A stretch of 64,000 bases of DNA, taken from NCBI RefSeq assembly GCF_026343295.1, contig NZ_JAPELY010000001.1, positions 2,542,001 to 2,606,000 on the forward strand. The letters are read 5' to 3'. The position numbers and the translations under genes were made by a program. Source of the stretch: Streptomyces sp. NBC_00083 (GTDB taxonomy: Bacteria > Actinomycetota > Actinomycetes > Streptomycetales > Streptomycetaceae). Positions 24,668-33,146 of the stretch are shown here, piece after piece; the first letter of the stretch is position 1; the number at the start of each line of letters is the position of its first letter. The notes beneath the pieces were generated by a model, which worked only from the letters and a program-made list of their open reading frames with translations, had not been told where the DNA came from and ran no database searches.

Positions 24668-25708
24668 GTGATTGTGTGGATCAACGGTGCGTTCGGCGCG
24701 GGCAAGACCAGCGCCGCGCGCGAGCTGATCGACCTGATCCCGAACAGCACGCTCTACGACCCCGAGGTGATGGGCGGGGCACTACGGCAGCTGCTGCCGC
24801 AGAAACTCCTTGCGCAGGTGAGCGACTACCAGGACCTGCCGATCTGGCGACGGCTCGTGGTGGACGGCGCCGCCGCGCTGCACGCCGAGGTCGGCGGCGT
24901 ACTCGTGGTGCCGATGACGCTCCTGAGGCAGGAGTACCGCGACGAGATCTTCGGTGGGCTCGCCTCCCGCCGCATCCCCGTACGGCATGTGGTGCTCACC
25001 CAGGAGGAAACGATCCTGCGGGCGCGGATAGCGGCCCGCGTGGAGTTCCCCGGCGACCCCGGGGCCGACGAACAGCGGGTCCGCACATGGGCGTACGAGC
25101 ACATCGAACCCTTCCGTCGCGCGCTCGGCTGGATCGCCGCCGACGCCCACGCCGTCGACAACAGTGTGCTCTCGCCCCGTGAGAGCGCCGACCGCATAGC
25201 CGCCGCGGTCCGCTCCGGGGCGGCCCGCGCCTGCGAGATCGTGCAGACCCCCGAGCCCACCGCCGAGACGCTCGCCGCCGGGGTGCTGCTCTTCGACGAA
25301 CACGACCGGGTGCTCCTGGTCGACCCCACCTACAAACCGGGCTGGGAGTTCCCCGGCGGCGTCGTCGAACGCGGGGAGGCGCCCGCGAGGGCCGGTGTCC
25401 GGGAGGTCGAGGAGGAGCTGGGCGTCACGCTCGACCGCGTGCCGCGTCTGCTCGTCATCGACTGGGAACCGCCAAGACCCCCCGGATACGGAGGGCTTCG
25501 GCTCCTGTTCGACGGCGGCACCCTCGATGCCGCGGGCGCCGCGCAGGTCCTGCTGCCCGGCGCCGAACTGCGCGGCTGGCGCTTCGTGAGCGAGCAGGAA
25601 GCCGCGCGGCTGCTGCCGCCCGCCCGCTTCGAGCGGCTGCGCTGGGCGCTGCGGGCGCGCGAACGGTCAACCGTGCTCAACCTGGAGGCCGGAGTCCCGG
25701 TCGGCTGA
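24668..25708 (+). CDS. AAA (P-loop kinase-like) - NUDIX hydrolase fusion protein
   Basis: This 346-residue two-domain protein has an N-terminal P-loop domain (Walker A GAFGAGKTS, 7-15; then TQEETILRARIAAR and VDNSVLSPRESADRIA), resembling small nucleoside or antibiotic kinases. From about residue 200 it has a NUDIX domain with a complete box, GGVVERGEAPARAGVREVEEELGV (about 230-253, with the REVEEELG core). NUDIX enzymes hydrolyse nucleoside diphosphates linked to another group. Kinase plus NUDIX suggests nucleotide metabolism or repair. It follows the RNA ligase/Pnkp pair on the same strand but is separated by a reverse gene. GTG at 24668 follows AGAGGGGGAACC. Confidence 0.82.
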   Translation: MIVWINGAFGAGKTSAARELIDLIPNSTLYDPEVMGGALRQLLPQKLLAQVSDYQDLPIWRRLVVDGAAALHAEVGGVLVVPMTLLRQEYRDEIFGGLASRRIPVRHVVLTQEETILRARIAARVEFPGDPGADEQRVRTWAYEHIEPFRRALGWIAADAHAVDNSVLSPRESADRIAAAVRSGAARACEIVQTPEPTAETLAAGVLLFDEHDRVLLVDPTYKPGWEFPGGVVERGEAPARAGVREVEEELGVTLDRVPRLLVIDWEPPRPPGYGGLRLLFDGGTLDAAGAAQVLLPGAELRGWRFVSEQEAARLLPPARFERLRWALRARERSTVLNLEAGVPVG

Positions 25709-26377
25709 CGCCTTCATGACGGCCGCCGCGTCCTCGGTCAGCGGGTCGCCGTGCCCGAAGCAGACGGTGTCCGCGCCGAGCGCGGCGAGACGCCGGAACG
25801 ACGCGAGCGCCCGCTCCCGGTCCGTGTTGAAGACACCCACCATCACCCGGCCGACCCCGGCCACGCTGTCGCCGGTGAACAGCACCCCGTGGCGCGGCAG
25901 ATGGACCGCGAGGGAACCGTGGGTGTGGCCGGGGCAGTGGACGGCGACCGCGCCGTCGCCGAAGCCCAGCGCCTCGCCGTCGCCGACCTCGCGGTCCACC
26001 CGCGTCGGCGGCGCCTGAGGCACCGTCAACGCCGTTTCGTAGAGCGGCAGTTCCCACTCCAGGAGCACCGGCTCGGCCATCGGGGCCTCGCCCCGGATCA
26101 CCGGAGCGTCGAGCCGGTGCGCGATCACCTCGGCGCCGTGGCGCGCGGCGAGTTCGCCCGCCGCGCCGTAGTGGTCGCGGTGGCCGTGGGTGATCACGAT
26201 CCGGCGGATCGCGGCCGGGTCGAGCCCGAGTCCGCGCACCGCCTCCTCGATGGGCGCCGCCGCGTTCACATCACCGGCGTCGACGAGGGTGAGCCCGTCC
26301 TCGTCGACCCACAGATAGGCCTGGCCGATGGGGAAGCGGAACATGTGGAGGCGGGGTGTGACCGTCACGAGATCCAT
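25667..26377 (-). CDS. MBL-fold metallo-hydrolase
   Basis: This 236-residue metallo-beta-lactamase-fold enzyme has the full metal-binding set: THGHRDHYGA (HxHxDH), CPGHTHGSLAV (third His), TGDSV (Asp bridge) and CFGHGDPL (last His). It resembles the glyoxalase II-like/beta-lactamase-like proteins that hydrolyse thioesters or related esters. The ATG at 26377 lies 6 nt after TACGTT on its strand, so translation is probably leaderless. Its 3' end overlaps that of the AAA-NUDIX gene by 42 bp, tail to tail. Confidence 0.84.
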   Translation of the reverse strand: MDLVTVTPRLHMFRFPIGQAYLWVDEDGLTLVDAGDVNAAAPIEEAVRGLGLDPAAIRRIVITHGHRDHYGAAGELAARHGAEVIAHRLDAPVIRGEAPMAEPVLLEWELPLYETALTVPQAPPTRVDREVGDGEALGFGDGAVAVHCPGHTHGSLAVHLPRHGVLFTGDSVAGVGRVMVGVFNTDRERALASFRRLAALGADTVCFGHGDPLTEDAAAVMKASADRDSGLQVEHG

Positions 26378-26466
26378 GCGGCGAACGTACGTCGCCGGCG
26401 CCGCCCGCCGCACGGATCTACGCTCCCGGCGATGTCCGCCGAGCGCGTAATCTCACTGACGGAAAA

Positions 26467-27831
26467 TCAACTCCGCTTCGAGGCCGCGTAGTTGACCAGG
26501 AAGTGGGCCTCGGCCACCGAGAGGCGCTCCAGCTCCTCGGGCGAGACGCTCTCGTTCACCGCGTGGATCCGTGCCTCGGGCTCGCTCAGACCGATCAGCA
26601 GGATCTCCGCCCCCGGGTAGAGCGTCGCCAGGGTGTTGCACAGCGGGATGGAGCCGCCCATGCCCGAGGACTGCATCTTCTCGCCCGGGTAGGCCACCGC
26701 CATCGCCTCGGCCATCGAGGTGTACGCCGGGCTGCTGGTGTCCGCGCGGAACGGCTGGCCCTGGCCTACCTGCTCGAAGGAGACGCGGGCGTTCCACGGC
26801 ACGTGCTTCTCGATGTGGGCGTAGAGCCGCTCGGTCGCCTCGGCGGCGTTCTGGCCGGGCGGCACCCGCAGGCTGATCTGCGCGCGGGCGCTCGCCGGGA
26901 TCGACGGCGTCGCGCCGGCCACCGGGTGGCAGTCGATGCCGACGACCGTGACGGCCGGCCGGGCCCAGATGCGGTCGGCGACGGTGCCGGTGCCCGGCAG
27001 CTCGACGCCGTCGAGGACCTTGGCGTCCTGACGGAACTCGTCCTCGGGGTACTGCAGTCCGTCCCACTCCGTGTCCGCGGCGAGGCCGTCGACGACGGTC
27101 TGGCCGTGCTCGTCGCGCAGCGAGTCCAGGACGCGGATCAGCGCGGCCAGCGCGTCGGGGGCGGCACCGCCGAACTGGCCCGAGTGCAGGTTGCCCTCAA
27201 GGGTGTCGACCGTCACGCGGATCATGGTCATGCCGCGCAGGGTCGCCGTCACCGTGGGCAGCCCGACCCGGAAGTTGCCGGTGTCGCCGATCACGATCGC
27301 GTCGGACGTGAGCAGCTCCGGGTGCGCCTCGGCGTACTGTTCGAGGCCGCCCGTGCCCTGCTCCTCGGAGCCCTCCACGATCACCTTGACCGTGACGGGG
27401 ACACCGCCGTTGGCCTTGAGGGCGCGCAGTGCGAGCAGGTGCATGATGAACCCGCCCTTGCAGTCCGCGGCGCCCCGGCCGTACCAGCGGCCGTCGCGCT
27501 CGGTCAGCTCGAACGGCGGGGTCACCCAGGCGGACTCGTCCAGCTTCGGCTGCACGTCGTAGTGCGCGTAGAGCAGCACGGTCGGCGCGCCCTCGGGGCC
27601 GGGCAGCAGCCCGTACACCGACTGCGAACCGTCGGGGGTGTCGAGCAGCGCCACGTCCTGGAAGCCCTCGGTGCGCAGCGCGTCCGCCACCCAGTTCGCG
27701 GCCGCCTCGCACTCGCTTCTCGGCGCCACCGCCTCGTCCGCCACCGACTGGAAAGCGACCAGCTCCGTCAGCTCCGCCTTGGCGCGGGGCATCAGCGAGG
27801 CGACGGTCTCGGCGATCGGATGTGCGGTCAT
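26467..27831 (-). CDS. M20 family dipeptidase / metallopeptidase
   Basis: This 454-residue zinc dipeptidase has the M20 signature in order: LLYAHYDVQP (metal His and catalytic Asp), YGRGAADCKGGF (bridging Asp), VIVEGSEEQGTGGL (catalytic Glu and metal Glu), IVIGDTGNF (metal Asp), and PAVTVVGIDCHPVAGATPSIPASARAQISLRVPPG in the lid domain. The metal-binding His near the end is in ARIHAVNESV. It probably hydrolyses dipeptides in the cytoplasm. The start at 27831 follows AAGGAGCG; an earlier in-frame ATG at 27885 lies in the repeat region. Three GTCAG-type repeats lie just upstream. Confidence 0.9.
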   Translation of the reverse strand: MTAHPIAETVASLMPRAKAELTELVAFQSVADEAVAPRSECEAAANWVADALRTEGFQDVALLDTPDGSQSVYGLLPGPEGAPTVLLYAHYDVQPKLDESAWVTPPFELTERDGRWYGRGAADCKGGFIMHLLALRALKANGGVPVTVKVIVEGSEEQGTGGLEQYAEAHPELLTSDAIVIGDTGNFRVGLPTVTATLRGMTMIRVTVDTLEGNLHSGQFGGAAPDALAALIRVLDSLRDEHGQTVVDGLAADTEWDGLQYPEDEFRQDAKVLDGVELPGTGTVADRIWARPAVTVVGIDCHPVAGATPSIPASARAQISLRVPPGQNAAEATERLYAHIEKHVPWNARVSFEQVGQGQPFRADTSSPAYTSMAEAMAVAYPGEKMQSSGMGGSIPLCNTLATLYPGAEILLIGLSEPEARIHAVNESVSPEELERLSVAEAHFLVNYAASKRS

Positions 27832-27858
27832 GGGCACGCTCCTTGTGGGTGCGACGTT

Positions 27859-27902
27859 GTCAGTACACGTACGGTCAGCGCACATACGTCAGTGCACGTG
27901 TG
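27859..27902. repeat. Three tandem 14-15-bp repeats upstream of the dipeptidase gene
   Basis: GTCAGTACACGTACG (27859), GTCAGCGCACATAC (27874) and GTCAGTGCACGTGT (27888) follow each other directly. All share GTCAGnrCACrTry. They lie 28 bp before the dipeptidase start and could be operator copies or a promoter-linked iteron for the dipeptidase and, less likely, the divergent flavoprotein gene. Confidence 0.45.
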
Positions 27903-28021
27903 TGTATGGCGAAGATATGGCCGATCCTCCCACAGCGGGCCAGGACGGCGGCTCGGCGCTACTGCCCCGTAGGATGCGATGGTCAAGAGGACACTGGTCT
28001 GATGGGGAGCACAGGCACATC

Positions 28022-29299
28022 GTGAGCAGCGAGAACACAGACGGCGGGACGGACGGCCCCCTGGACGAGCACCAGGAGCAGCACGAGGACGAGCCCACCG
28101 CCGAGCCGGTGACGGATCCGGCCACCGGGCCCGTCTGGGACGTCGTCGTGGTCGGCGCCGGACCCGCCGGAGCCTCCGCGGCGCACGCGGCGGCGGACGC
28201 GGGGCGCACGGTGCTGCTCCTGGAGAAGGCCGAACTGCCGCGCTACAAGACCTGCGGCGGCGGCATCATCGGGCCCTCGCGCGACGCGCTGCCCGCCGGG
28301 TTCGAACTGCCGCTCCAGGACCGGGTGCACGCGGTCACCTTCTCCCTCAACGGGAAGCTGACGCGCACCCGCAGGTCGAAGAAGATGCTGTTCGGCCTCA
28401 TCAACCGGCCCGAGTTCGACGCGGGTCTGGTCGCGCTCGCCGAGAAGGCGGGGGCCGAGGTCCGTACCGGCGTCACCGTCTCCAAGGTCGAGCAGCACGG
28501 CTCGGCCGTGCCCGACCGCCGCACCGTCGCCGTCGTCCTGTCCGACGGGGAGACCGTCCTGGCCCGTGCCGTCGTGGGCGCCGACGGCAGCGCCGGCCGC
28601 ATAGGAGCACACGTCGGGGTCAAGACCGACCAGGTCGACCTGGGACTCGAGGCCGAGATCCCGGTGCCGCCGAGCGTGGCCGAGGACTGGGCGGGGCGGG
28701 TCCTCATCGACTGGGGCCCCATGCCCGGCAGTTACGGATGGGTCTTCCCCAAGGGCGACACCCTGACCGTCGGTGTGATCTCGGCCCGCGGCGAAGGCGC
28801 CGCCACCAAGCGCTACCTGGACGACTTCATCGCCCGGCTCGGCCTCGCCGGCTTCGAACCGGCCATCTCCTCGGGCCACTTGACGCGCTGCCGCAGCGAC
28901 GACTCGCCGCTCTCCCGCGGCCGGGTCCTGGTCTGCGGCGACGCGGCGGGCCTGCTGGAGCCGTGGACGCGCGAGGGCATCTCCTTCGCGCTGCGCTCGG
29001 GCCGCCTCGCCGGCGAATGGGCGGTGCGCATCGCCGAGTCGCAGGACGCCGTCGACGCGCGCCGCCAGGCGCTGAACTACGCCTTCGCCATCAAGGCAGG
29101 GCTCGGCGTCGAGATGGCGGTGGGCCGGCGGATGCTGACCCTCTTCGAGAAGCGGCCGCTGCTGCTGCACGCCGCGATCACCGGGGTGCGGCCCGCGTGG
29201 AACGCCTTCGCGGACATCACCCGCGGCGCCACCACCCTGGCCGGCCTGGTCCGCACGCACCCGCTGGCCCGGCGCGCCCTCAACGCCGTCGGCCGCTGA
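28022..29299 (+). CDS. Geranylgeranyl reductase family FAD-dependent oxidoreductase
   Basis: This 425-residue flavoprotein resembles geranylgeranyl reductases (FixC/ChlP-like), which saturate isoprenoid chains. The FAD Rossmann motif VVVVGAGPAGASAAHAAADAG begins near residue 40, after an acidic, Gln/Glu-rich N-terminal tail. RYKTCGGGIIGPSRDAL is characteristic of the family. VLVCGDAAGLLEPWTREGISFALRSG is the second FAD motif, and KAGLGVEMAVGRRMLTLF follows. In Streptomyces such proteins can act on menaquinone or lipid side chains; the substrate here is unknown. GTG at 28022 is the best start, although its ribosome site is weak (GGGGAG). Confidence 0.85.
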   Translation: MSSENTDGGTDGPLDEHQEQHEDEPTAEPVTDPATGPVWDVVVVGAGPAGASAAHAAADAGRTVLLLEKAELPRYKTCGGGIIGPSRDALPAGFELPLQDRVHAVTFSLNGKLTRTRRSKKMLFGLINRPEFDAGLVALAEKAGAEVRTGVTVSKVEQHGSAVPDRRTVAVVLSDGETVLARAVVGADGSAGRIGAHVGVKTDQVDLGLEAEIPVPPSVAEDWAGRVLIDWGPMPGSYGWVFPKGDTLTVGVISARGEGAATKRYLDDFIARLGLAGFEPAISSGHLTRCRSDDSPLSRGRVLVCGDAAGLLEPWTREGISFALRSGRLAGEWAVRIAESQDAVDARRQALNYAFAIKAGLGVEMAVGRRMLTLFEKRPLLLHAAITGVRPAWNAFADITRGATTLAGLVRTHPLARRALNAVGR

Positions 29300-29320
29300 G
29301 GCGTGAACGGCCGAGGCGCC

Positions 29321-29380
29321 GACCGCTGACCTGCTGACCCGCCGACCGCTGACCCGCCGACCGCTGACCCGCCGACCGCT
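29321..29380. repeat. 15-bp tandem repeats (GACCGCTGACCCGCC) after the flavoprotein gene
   Basis: Units of GACCGCTGACCCGCC at 29344 and 29359 are identical. A diverged copy is at 29321 and a partial copy at 29374. They fill the gap between two convergent genes and are followed by a hairpin. I see no coding role. Confidence 0.7.
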
Positions 29381-29408
29381 GCCCCCCCCGGCGGGGCCCG
29401 CATCCGTG

Positions 29409-29423
29409 GGCTCCGCCGGAGCC
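29409..29423. terminator. Short hairpin between convergent genes
   Basis: GGCTCC-GCC-GGAGCC forms a 6-bp stem with a 3-nt loop between the flavoprotein (stop 29299) and the reverse oxidoreductase gene (stop 29437). It is a weak but well-placed shared terminator. Confidence 0.4.
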
Positions 29424-29436
29424 GGCCCCGCCGGTC

Positions 29437-29898
29437 TCAGTGGGCGACGGTGACGGTGACGCGGAAGACGGGGTGGTCGGGGGCGATGCGGCGCAGCTCC
29501 TCGTCGCTGGAGTCGGGGCCGACACCGTTGAAGAAGACACCGACCTCCGCCTTCCAGCGCTTGAGGTAGGCGCGCAGCAGGGCGGCCTTGTCGTCGTCGG
29601 CGACCTCGACCGCGGTGAACGCCTCGGTCTTCTTGCCGAGGAGCAGCTCGCCGCCGCCGGCCGCCCGCATGTTGTGCGTCCACTGGACGTGGCCGCGCGG
29701 AGCCACCAGATACTGCGCCCCTTCGAACGTCAGCAGATTGACCGGGGTGCGCCGCCATTCACCGCTCTTGCGGCCGCGGACCGCGAGGACGCGGGAACCC
29801 CAGACGCTGATGCCGCGGCGGGTCACCCAGGCGACGGTCCGGTTGAAGACGTTGACCGTGAACCAGCCGGGCTTCTGAACGTGTGCGGATCCGGACAT
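29437..29898 (-). CDS. Nitroreductase/deazaflavin-dependent oxidoreductase family protein (DDN-like)
   Basis: This 153-residue split-barrel protein matches the F420-binding DDN family found in actinobacteria. Signatures are the N-terminal NVFNRTVAWVTRRGISVWGSRVLAVRGRKSGEWRRTPVNLLTFEGAQYLVAPRGHVQWTHNMRAAGGGEL, where GRKSG and the WTHNMRA segment contact F420 in known members. It probably transfers hydride from F420H2 to an unknown acceptor. A TetR gene lies divergently, with GAGAGC-type operators in between, so this gene is the likely target of that TetR protein. Confidence 0.85.
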   Translation of the reverse strand: MSGSAHVQKPGWFTVNVFNRTVAWVTRRGISVWGSRVLAVRGRKSGEWRRTPVNLLTFEGAQYLVAPRGHVQWTHNMRAAGGGELLLGKKTEAFTAVEVADDDKAALLRAYLKRWKAEVGVFFNGVGPDSSDEELRRIAPDHPVFRVTVTVAH

Positions 29899-29919
29899 CG
29901 GGTGTCTCCCTGAGGCTGA

Positions 29920-29986
29920 GAGAGCGGTGCTCTCGTTCGTGAGCAGTGTGCACCGTGGCGGTGCCCCAAAGCAAGAGCGCTGCTCT
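29920..29986. promoter_or_regulatory. Paired TetR-type operators (GAGAGC-NNN-GCTCTC)
   Basis: GAGAGC-GGT-GCTCTC (29920-29934) is a perfect inverted repeat. A second copy, AGAGC-GCT-GCTCT (29974-29986), lies about 50 bp away, and a half-site CTGCTCTCGA recurs near 30038. They occupy the gap between the divergent DDN-like and TetR genes, so the TetR protein probably represses both. Confidence 0.7.
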
Positions 29987-30064
29987 CGAAAAGGTTCGGT
30001 GATCTGTTTTGTGTGCGGTAGCCGCGTTCTTGGTCACTGCTCTCGAAGCTGGCAGACTGGTGCC

Positions 30065-30763
30065 ATGAGCACCGTCCAGGGAGCCCGCGCACGGGCACGG
30101 ATCGAAGTCACCGCGGCCATCAAGGACGAGGCGAGAAAGCAGCTGGCCGCCGACGGCGCGACCAAGCTCTCGCTCCGCGCCGTCGCCCGCGAACTGGGCA
30201 TGGTCTCCTCGGCGCTCTACCGCTACTTCCCCAGCAGGGACGACCTCCTGACCGCCCTCATCGTCGACGCGTACGACGCCGTGGGCGAAGCCGCCGAGCA
30301 CGCCCTCGCACAGCAGCGCAAGAACGCGTCGCCCGCCGCCCGCTGGACCGCCGTCTGCCGCGCGGTGCGCACCTGGGCCCTCGCCCACCCCCACGAGTAC
30401 GCCCTCATCTACGGCACGCCCGTCCCCGGCTACACCGCGCCCGAGGCCACCATCGGCCCCGCCGCGCGGGTCGGGCTGGTCCTCCTGTCGATCGTCCGCG
30501 ACGCCCACCGGGGCCAGGGCATCGCGCCGCCGCCCCTCGCCGCGCCGGTGCGCCCGGAGGCCGGGCGGATGACGGCCGACCTCGCCCCCGACCTGCCGCC
30601 CGCCGCGACCGTCGCCCTCGTCGCCGCCTGGTCACAGCTGTTCGGTCTCATCTCCTTCGAGGCGTTCGGCCAATTCCACCGGGTCGTCGAGGACCGCGAC
30701 GCGTTCTTCACGCACGCCGCCGACCAGCTCGCCCGCTCCGTCGGCCTGGTACTCCCCGCGTAG
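30065..30763 (+). CDS. TetR/AcrR family transcriptional regulator
   Basis: This 232-residue repressor has the TetR helix-turn-helix, ARKQLAADGATKLSLRAVARELGMVSSALYRYFPSRDDLLTALIVDAYDA, near the N-terminus. The C-terminal ligand domain includes the EYALIYGTPVPGY and SQLFGLISFEAFGQF helices seen in the TetR group with WHG-type C-termini. The start at 30065 gives the normal short N-terminus; the in-frame ATG at 29927 is inside the operator region. It probably autoregulates and controls the divergent F420-type oxidoreductase. Confidence 0.88.
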   Translation: MSTVQGARARARIEVTAAIKDEARKQLAADGATKLSLRAVARELGMVSSALYRYFPSRDDLLTALIVDAYDAVGEAAEHALAQQRKNASPAARWTAVCRAVRTWALAHPHEYALIYGTPVPGYTAPEATIGPAARVGLVLLSIVRDAHRGQGIAPPPLAAPVRPEAGRMTADLAPDLPPAATVALVAAWSQLFGLISFEAFGQFHRVVEDRDAFFTHAADQLARSVGLVLPA

Positions 30764-30825
30764 TACGCGCGATCACCTCGTACGGCGGACGACCGGGGCG
30801 CGGGCGCCGGTCTAGCGTGGCCGGT

Positions 30826-32151
30826 ATGGAAGACCAGCAGGCGCCGCGCGCCGCCCGCCACGGCGGCCCACCCCCGTGGCACGGGGGGCCGCCGGGCCCG
30901 CCGCGGCGCCGGGCCCGGGGCCCGGACGGCGACGACGCGCAGGGGGCCGTGCGGCCGCCCTGGGCATCGACCGCCGCGCTCACCGTGTTCGTCCTGGTCG
31001 GCACCCGCTTCGCCGCGCACGCCCAGCCCGACCGCGCCCCGCTCGACGCGTTGGCACAGGTCCTGCTCGTCGCCGCGTGCGCGGTGCTCCTGCTGCGCCT
31101 GCGCCACCCCGTCGTCGCCGTCTTCGCGACCTCGGGAGCCGCCCTGCTCTACCTCGGCGCGGGATACCCCTACGGGCCGGTCTTCGTGCCCGTCGCCGTC
31201 GGCTGCTTCGCCGCGGTCGTCGCCGGCTGTCGCCGGCAGGCCTGGGCCGCCGTCGGCATGCTCTGGCTCGGCCACCTCCTCGTCGCGCACTGGCTCTACA
31301 GCCGGCTGCCGCCCGAGGGGGACGCAGCGGCGCCCTGGGGGCAGGAACTGGGCATCGCCGCCTGGGCGGTGGCCATCGTGGCCGTCGCCGAGCTGGTGCG
31401 GGTGCGCCGGGAGCAGTGGGCGAGGGAGCGCTCGGCGCGGCTCGCCGCCGCCCGGCGGCGCGTCGACGAGGAGCGGCTGCGGATCGCCCGCGAACTGCAC
31501 GACGTGCTCGCCCACAGCATCTCCGTCATCAACGTGCAGGCCGGCGTCGGCCTCGCCCTGCTCGACTCCGACCCCGAGCAGGCGCGCACCGCGCTGACCA
31601 CCATCAAGTCCGCCAGCAAGGAGGCGCTCGGCGAGGTGCGCCAGGTCCTGGAGACGCTGCGCGCGCCGGGGGAGGCGCCGCGCTCCCCGGCCCCCGGTCT
31701 CGACCGGCTCCCCGAACTCGTCGAGCAGGCGGCGAGCGCCGGTCTCACCGTACGGAGCTCGACGGGTGGACGGCGCCGGGAGCTGCCGCCCGGCACCGAC
31801 CTGGCCGCGTTCCGCATCGTGCAGGAGGCCCTCACCAATGTCGTACGCCACTCCGCCGCACGCACCGCGCACCTCGCGATCGGCTACGAGCCGGGCGCCC
31901 TGGTGCTGAGCGTCGAGGACGCGGGACCGCCGTCCGGCGGCGACGCGGGAGGCAGCGGCAGCGGCCTCGTCGGCATGCGGGAGCGGGCCGCCGCCCTCGG
32001 TGGCACCATCGACGCGGGACCGGTCGCGGACGGCGGCTTCCGCGTCACCGCCCGGCTTCCGCTGCCCGGCGGCCCCGGCGCCCGGCGGACACCGCACGAC
32101 GAGCCCGGCCCCGGACGTTCCGCGGCCGGCGACCCCGAGGAGGGGCCATGA
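30826..32151 (+). CDS. Two-component sensor histidine kinase (NarL-partner type)
   Basis: This 441-residue membrane sensor has a Pro/Arg-rich N-terminus, then about four to five membrane helices (residues 45-190). The HisKA_3 phosphoacceptor region is RLRIARELHDVLAHSISVINVQAGVGLALL, with His in ELHDV. The HATPase domain has FRIVQEALTNVVRHSAARTAHLAI and GSGLVGMRERAAALGGTIDAG. The signal is unknown. TAGCGT at 30813-30818 is 7 nt before the ATG at 30826, so it is probably leaderless. Its stop overlaps the response-regulator start (ATGA). Confidence 0.9.
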   Translation: MEDQQAPRAARHGGPPPWHGGPPGPPRRRARGPDGDDAQGAVRPPWASTAALTVFVLVGTRFAAHAQPDRAPLDALAQVLLVAACAVLLLRLRHPVVAVFATSGAALLYLGAGYPYGPVFVPVAVGCFAAVVAGCRRQAWAAVGMLWLGHLLVAHWLYSRLPPEGDAAAPWGQELGIAAWAVAIVAVAELVRVRREQWARERSARLAAARRRVDEERLRIARELHDVLAHSISVINVQAGVGLALLDSDPEQARTALTTIKSASKEALGEVRQVLETLRAPGEAPRSPAPGLDRLPELVEQAASAGLTVRSSTGGRRRELPPGTDLAAFRIVQEALTNVVRHSAARTAHLAIGYEPGALVLSVEDAGPPSGGDAGGSGSGLVGMRERAAALGGTIDAGPVADGGFRVTARLPLPGGPGARRTPHDEPGPGRSAAGDPEEGP

Positions 32152-32813
32152 TCCGCGTGCTGCTCGCCGACGACCAGATCCTCGTGCGCGCCGGGTTCCG
32201 GGCGCTGCTCGACGCCCAGGGCGACATCGAGGTGGTGGGGGAGGCCGCCGACGGGGAGGAGGCGCTCGGCCTCGTACGCGAGGTGCGGCCCGACGTCGTC
32301 CTGATGGACATCCGGATGCCCCGCCTGGACGGCCTCGCCGCGACCCGGGGCATCACCTGCGACCCGGCCCTGGCCGGTGTGAAGGTGGTCATGCTCACCA
32401 CCTTCGAGCTGGACGAGTACGTCTTCGAGGCGATCCGCGCCGGCGCCTCGGGCTTCCTGGTGAAGGACACCGAGCCGCAGGAACTGCTGCGCGCGGTCCG
32501 GGCCGTGGTCGACGGCGACGCGCTGCTCTCGCCCGGGGTGACCCGGCGCCTGATCGCCGAGTTCGCCGCGCGGTCGAAGGAGCCGGCCGCCGCGGACGCC
32601 CTGGCCGCGCTCACCGAACGGGAACGGGAGGTGATGGCGCTGGTGGGCATCGGGCTCTCCAACGAGGAGATCGCCCGCCGCCTCGTCGTCAGCCCGCTGA
32701 CCGCGAAGACCCATGTGAGCCGCGCGATGGTGAAGCTCGCGGCCCGCGACCGGGCCCAACTGGTCGTGCTGGCCTACGAGTCGGGGCTGGTGCGGCCGGG
32801 CTGGCTCGGCTGA
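32148..32813 (+). CDS. LuxR/NarL family response regulator
   Basis: This 221-residue regulator is paired with the kinase before it. The receiver domain has DDQ near residue 8-10, the phosphorylated Asp in VVLMDIRMPRLDG (around 54), Thr in MLTTF and Lys in FLVKDTEP. The C-terminal LuxR helix-turn-helix is LTEREREVMALVGIGLSNEEIARRLVVSPLTAKTHVSRAMVKLAARDRAQLVVLAYE. AGGAGGGGCC precedes the ATG, and the ATGA overlap with the kinase implies coupled translation. Confidence 0.92.
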   Translation: MIRVLLADDQILVRAGFRALLDAQGDIEVVGEAADGEEALGLVREVRPDVVLMDIRMPRLDGLAATRGITCDPALAGVKVVMLTTFELDEYVFEAIRAGASGFLVKDTEPQELLRAVRAVVDGDALLSPGVTRRLIAEFAARSKEPAAADALAALTEREREVMALVGIGLSNEEIARRLVVSPLTAKTHVSRAMVKLAARDRAQLVVLAYESGLVRPGWLG

Positions 32814-33061
32814 CGGGGCGCACGGCCGGATGCGTAGGGAAAGCGCCACAGGACGTGCACGGTCCGCCAGACGAAGACGACCAGCGCGCAGCCGCCGCCC
32901 AGCAGGAGCAGCACCCGCCGCAGCGGATGGGGGAGTTCGAGGGCGGGGCCCGAGCCGGCGATCGCGCCGAACACGACCGAGGCCGCGAAGAGGGCGCTGG
33001 CCAGCGCGTATCCGATCTCGATGGTGATGGCGTCCCGCTTGGCCCGGCTCCGTGTGCCCAT
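32774..33061 (-). CDS. DUF6332 family small membrane protein
   Basis: This 95-residue protein has two predicted membrane helices (IEIGYALASALFAASVVFGAIAG and VLLLLGGGCALVVFVWRTVHVLW) and a basic N-terminus (MGTRSRAKRDA). The sequence pattern matches the Streptomyces DUF6332 family, function unknown. The gene ends 40 bp inside the 3' end of the response regulator on the other strand. It is divergent from the MarR gene, sharing a region with a large inverted repeat. Confidence 0.75.
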   Translation of the reverse strand: MGTRSRAKRDAITIEIGYALASALFAASVVFGAIAGSGPALELPHPLRRVLLLLGGGCALVVFVWRTVHVLWRFPYASGRAPRQPSQPGRTSPDS

Positions 33062-33146
33062 GCGCGAAGTCTCACAGCAGGGACGGCCGGGGAGCAACCG
33101 CCGCCCGTCGGCCACGCCGTGTCCGCGACGCGAGCGCCCGTGCCGT

